7,260 nt of DNA from Candidatus Melainabacteria bacterium (GTDB lineage: Bacteria; Cyanobacteriota; Vampirovibrionia; Obscuribacterales; Obscuribacteraceae), in the NCBI GenBank assembly GCA_003151275.1, contig PLXC01000149.1, positions 1 to 7,260 on the forward strand. The letters run 5' to 3'. The first letter of the stretch is position 1. Every line of letters starts with the position of its first letter. Made by a program: the position numbers and the translations under genes. Below are positions 6,268-7,260 of the stretch, piece by piece. Below the pieces are notes generated by a model that saw only the letters and a program-made list of their open reading frames with translations, did not search any database and was not told where the DNA came from.

Positions 6268-7011
6268 CTAACTTGGTTGAATTGGATCTTGTTGCGAGAA
6301 TTGACCGTTTCTAGAAATTAGCAAACTGTGTACTGCTCCTCCAATCCTGGTTTTTTCTGATGAACCATGGCGAAGAATGTGGACCGCATAAAGAATCGGA
6401 TCTCTTGTGACTTGCAGATACCAAGCTGGGCCTGTGATTCCATCTCGTTCAAGCCCTTTCTGAACCAGAGCTTGAATCGGCGCAGCAACTTTGGGATTAG
6501 GATTATTGAACATCAGATCATGACCTTTGAGAAATTCATGCACAGTCTTTCTATGTTCCAGTTGGTGATGAGTTTCTATCGGTGCAGTGGTAGCTGGAAG
6601 TGCATGAAATCGAGAATGACGTTGGCATATTACTTTGGAACCACTGTGAGCATAATTTCCATCAACGTTGTGAATGTAGCGTAGGGGTAATTTCCATCGC
6701 TCGCTGTATTTTTCGTAAAAAAGATTCAAATCCTTAGTCAGGGCGTTTGCAAATTCTTCGGCTGAAATGTCGTCGTTGGGGGATGCGTGCTCGCTAAACC
6801 ACAACAAAATGTCATCCGAGCCATCATTCTTTTCACCACAATAGCCGCACCATGAAATCGCGCCATGAAATTTATTATTCCTAACAGCAACGATCTTGGT
6901 CGACTGTTCATCGAGTACTTCTAGCGTGTCATCATCTTTTCGGCTGGTTCTGTATGAGTCGGAAGCGACAGCAATCCACTCTTGGCCCAGAGTCGCGCAA
7001 ATAATGGTCAT
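6268..7011 (-). CDS. Proteasome/HslV-like Ntn hydrolase
   Basis: The 247-residue product starts Met-Thr, and its first strand 'MTIICATLGQEWIAVASDS' fits the proteasome beta/HslV pattern. Once Met1 is removed, Thr becomes residue 1 and the Asp of 'ASDS' falls exactly at position 17. K39, in 'STKIVAV', would match the catalytic Lys33 after a short insertion. 'GAISWCGYCGE' (50-60) occupies the place of the conserved 'xGAG/SGAG' strand-turn. Near the end, 'TRIGGAVHSLLISRNGQF' (221-238) resembles the 'IGGPIDVAVI' strand of bacterial proteasome-type hydrolases, so the fold looks complete. The family hydrolyses peptide or amide bonds with an N-terminal Thr nucleophile. Cytoplasmic location is inferred from the lack of a signal peptide. 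No unfoldase gene is in the window. AGGA lies 12 nt upstream of the ATG. The middle third (112-180) is not recognised. The fold call is fairly sure; peptidase activity is inferred. Confidence 0.72.
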   Translation of the reverse strand: MTIICATLGQEWIAVASDSYRTSRKDDDTLEVLDEQSTKIVAVRNNKFHGAISWCGYCGEKNDGSDDILLWFSEHASPNDDISAEEFANALTKDLNLFYEKYSERWKLPLRYIHNVDGNYAHSGSKVICQRHSRFHALPATTAPIETHHQLEHRKTVHEFLKGHDLMFNNPNPKVAAPIQALVQKGLERDGITGPAWYLQVTRDPILYAVHILRHGSSEKTRIGGAVHSLLISRNGQFSQQDPIQPS

Positions 7012-7112
7012 TCTTCACATCCTGTCCATCAATACGAGCCCATCGTTTTTTTTCTTTCAACCTGCAATCGCTAATAGTACGATTTAGCAGGCTTTAATGC
7101 CTTTGTCTACGG

Positions 7113-7142
7113 TTGCTTAAGTCGATGGAGTGCTTGTATTAT
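7113..7142 (+). promoter_or_regulatory. Candidate promoter for the DUF4238-like gene, possibly leaderless
   Basis: ttgctt (7113-7118) and tattat (7137-7142, five of six matches to the -10 consensus) are separated by 18 bp. Transcription would start at about 7149, the A of the ATG, which would give a leaderless message. This agrees with the absence of any ribosome site just before that ATG. It is called by eye and only tentative. Confidence 0.3.
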
Positions 7143-7148
7143 TACCAA

Positions 7149-7260
7149 ATGAAAAAGCAAGACCACGCTACAAAACAGCAACACTGGGTGCCCCAGCTTT
7201 ATTTGAAAGGATGGTCGATATCGAAAAATCGGTTATGAAGCTTACCCAATTTGGTAGACA
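7149..7260 (+). pseudogene. Start of a DUF4238-like gene with an early stop, cut by the window edge
   Basis: From ATG 7149 the frame reads 29 residues including 'KQQHWVPQLYLKGWS' and ends at TGA 7236-7238. The 'QHxVPQxYLKxW' pattern is the N-terminal hallmark of DUF4238, whose members start 'xHYVPxFxLxxF' and usually have about 250-350 residues. The stop follows an aaaaa run (7223-7227). A shift at that run leads to a frame that stays open to the end of the window. So either the gene is frameshifted or only the family-like start survives. The protein is a hypothetical of unknown function, often found in accessory regions. Identification rests on one short motif, so certainty is moderate. Confidence 0.5.

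Noticed and set aside
6367..6684. Plus-strand open frame of 105 codons within the Ntn-hydrolase gene
   Set aside because: It is antisense to the better supported hydrolase frame and has no motif.

Overview
The window comes from a bacterial chromosome of roughly balanced base composition. It joins a light-damage-repair locus to accessory genes and a broken integrase. No gene fixes the taxon. The photolyase plus SDR/DUF2867 pair, the small orphan genes and the many short palindromes would fit a free-living, light-exposed bacterium. A planctomycete is one guess, held with low confidence. No tRNA, rRNA, CRISPR array or intact insertion sequence was seen.

Layout, left to right. (1) 1-781, minus strand: the 5' two thirds of a P4-type tyrosine recombinase gene. 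It keeps the arm-binding and core-binding domains, but its frame ends before the catalytic domain, inside a run of short perfect palindromes. (2) 956-1242: non-coding DNA with a large inverted repeat and repeated ctcgg/ccgag motifs. (3) 1243-4352: a divergent pair, a class I DNA photolyase (minus strand, GTG start) and a two-domain SDR-Rossmann/DUF2867 protein (plus strand, TTG start). They share a control region of about 125 bp holding a dyad. (4) 4353-4644: non-coding DNA with three consecutive palindromes that echo region 2. (5) 4645-4995: a small orphan ORF ending in CxxCxxC. (6) 5027-5902, minus strand: a tight operon of three small genes, in transcription order a single-pass membrane protein, an unknown 103-residue protein, and a protein with two ClpX-type C4 zinc knuckles. 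(7) 5903-6267: no convincing gene. (8) 6268-7011, minus strand: a proteasome/HslV-like Ntn hydrolase with Thr, Asp and Lys in the expected places. (9) 7149 to the right edge: the start of a DUF4238-like gene that meets an early stop.

How the genes may work together. The photolyase reverses UV-induced pyrimidine dimers, and its divergent partner is probably co-controlled. The palindrome-rich flanks on both sides and the integrase remnant suggest an accessory segment with a history of recombination. On the right, an orphan Ntn peptidase-like protein lies 365 bp upstream of, and co-directional with, an operon encoding ClpX-like zinc knuckles but no ATPase. A functional link between them is a speculation worth testing.
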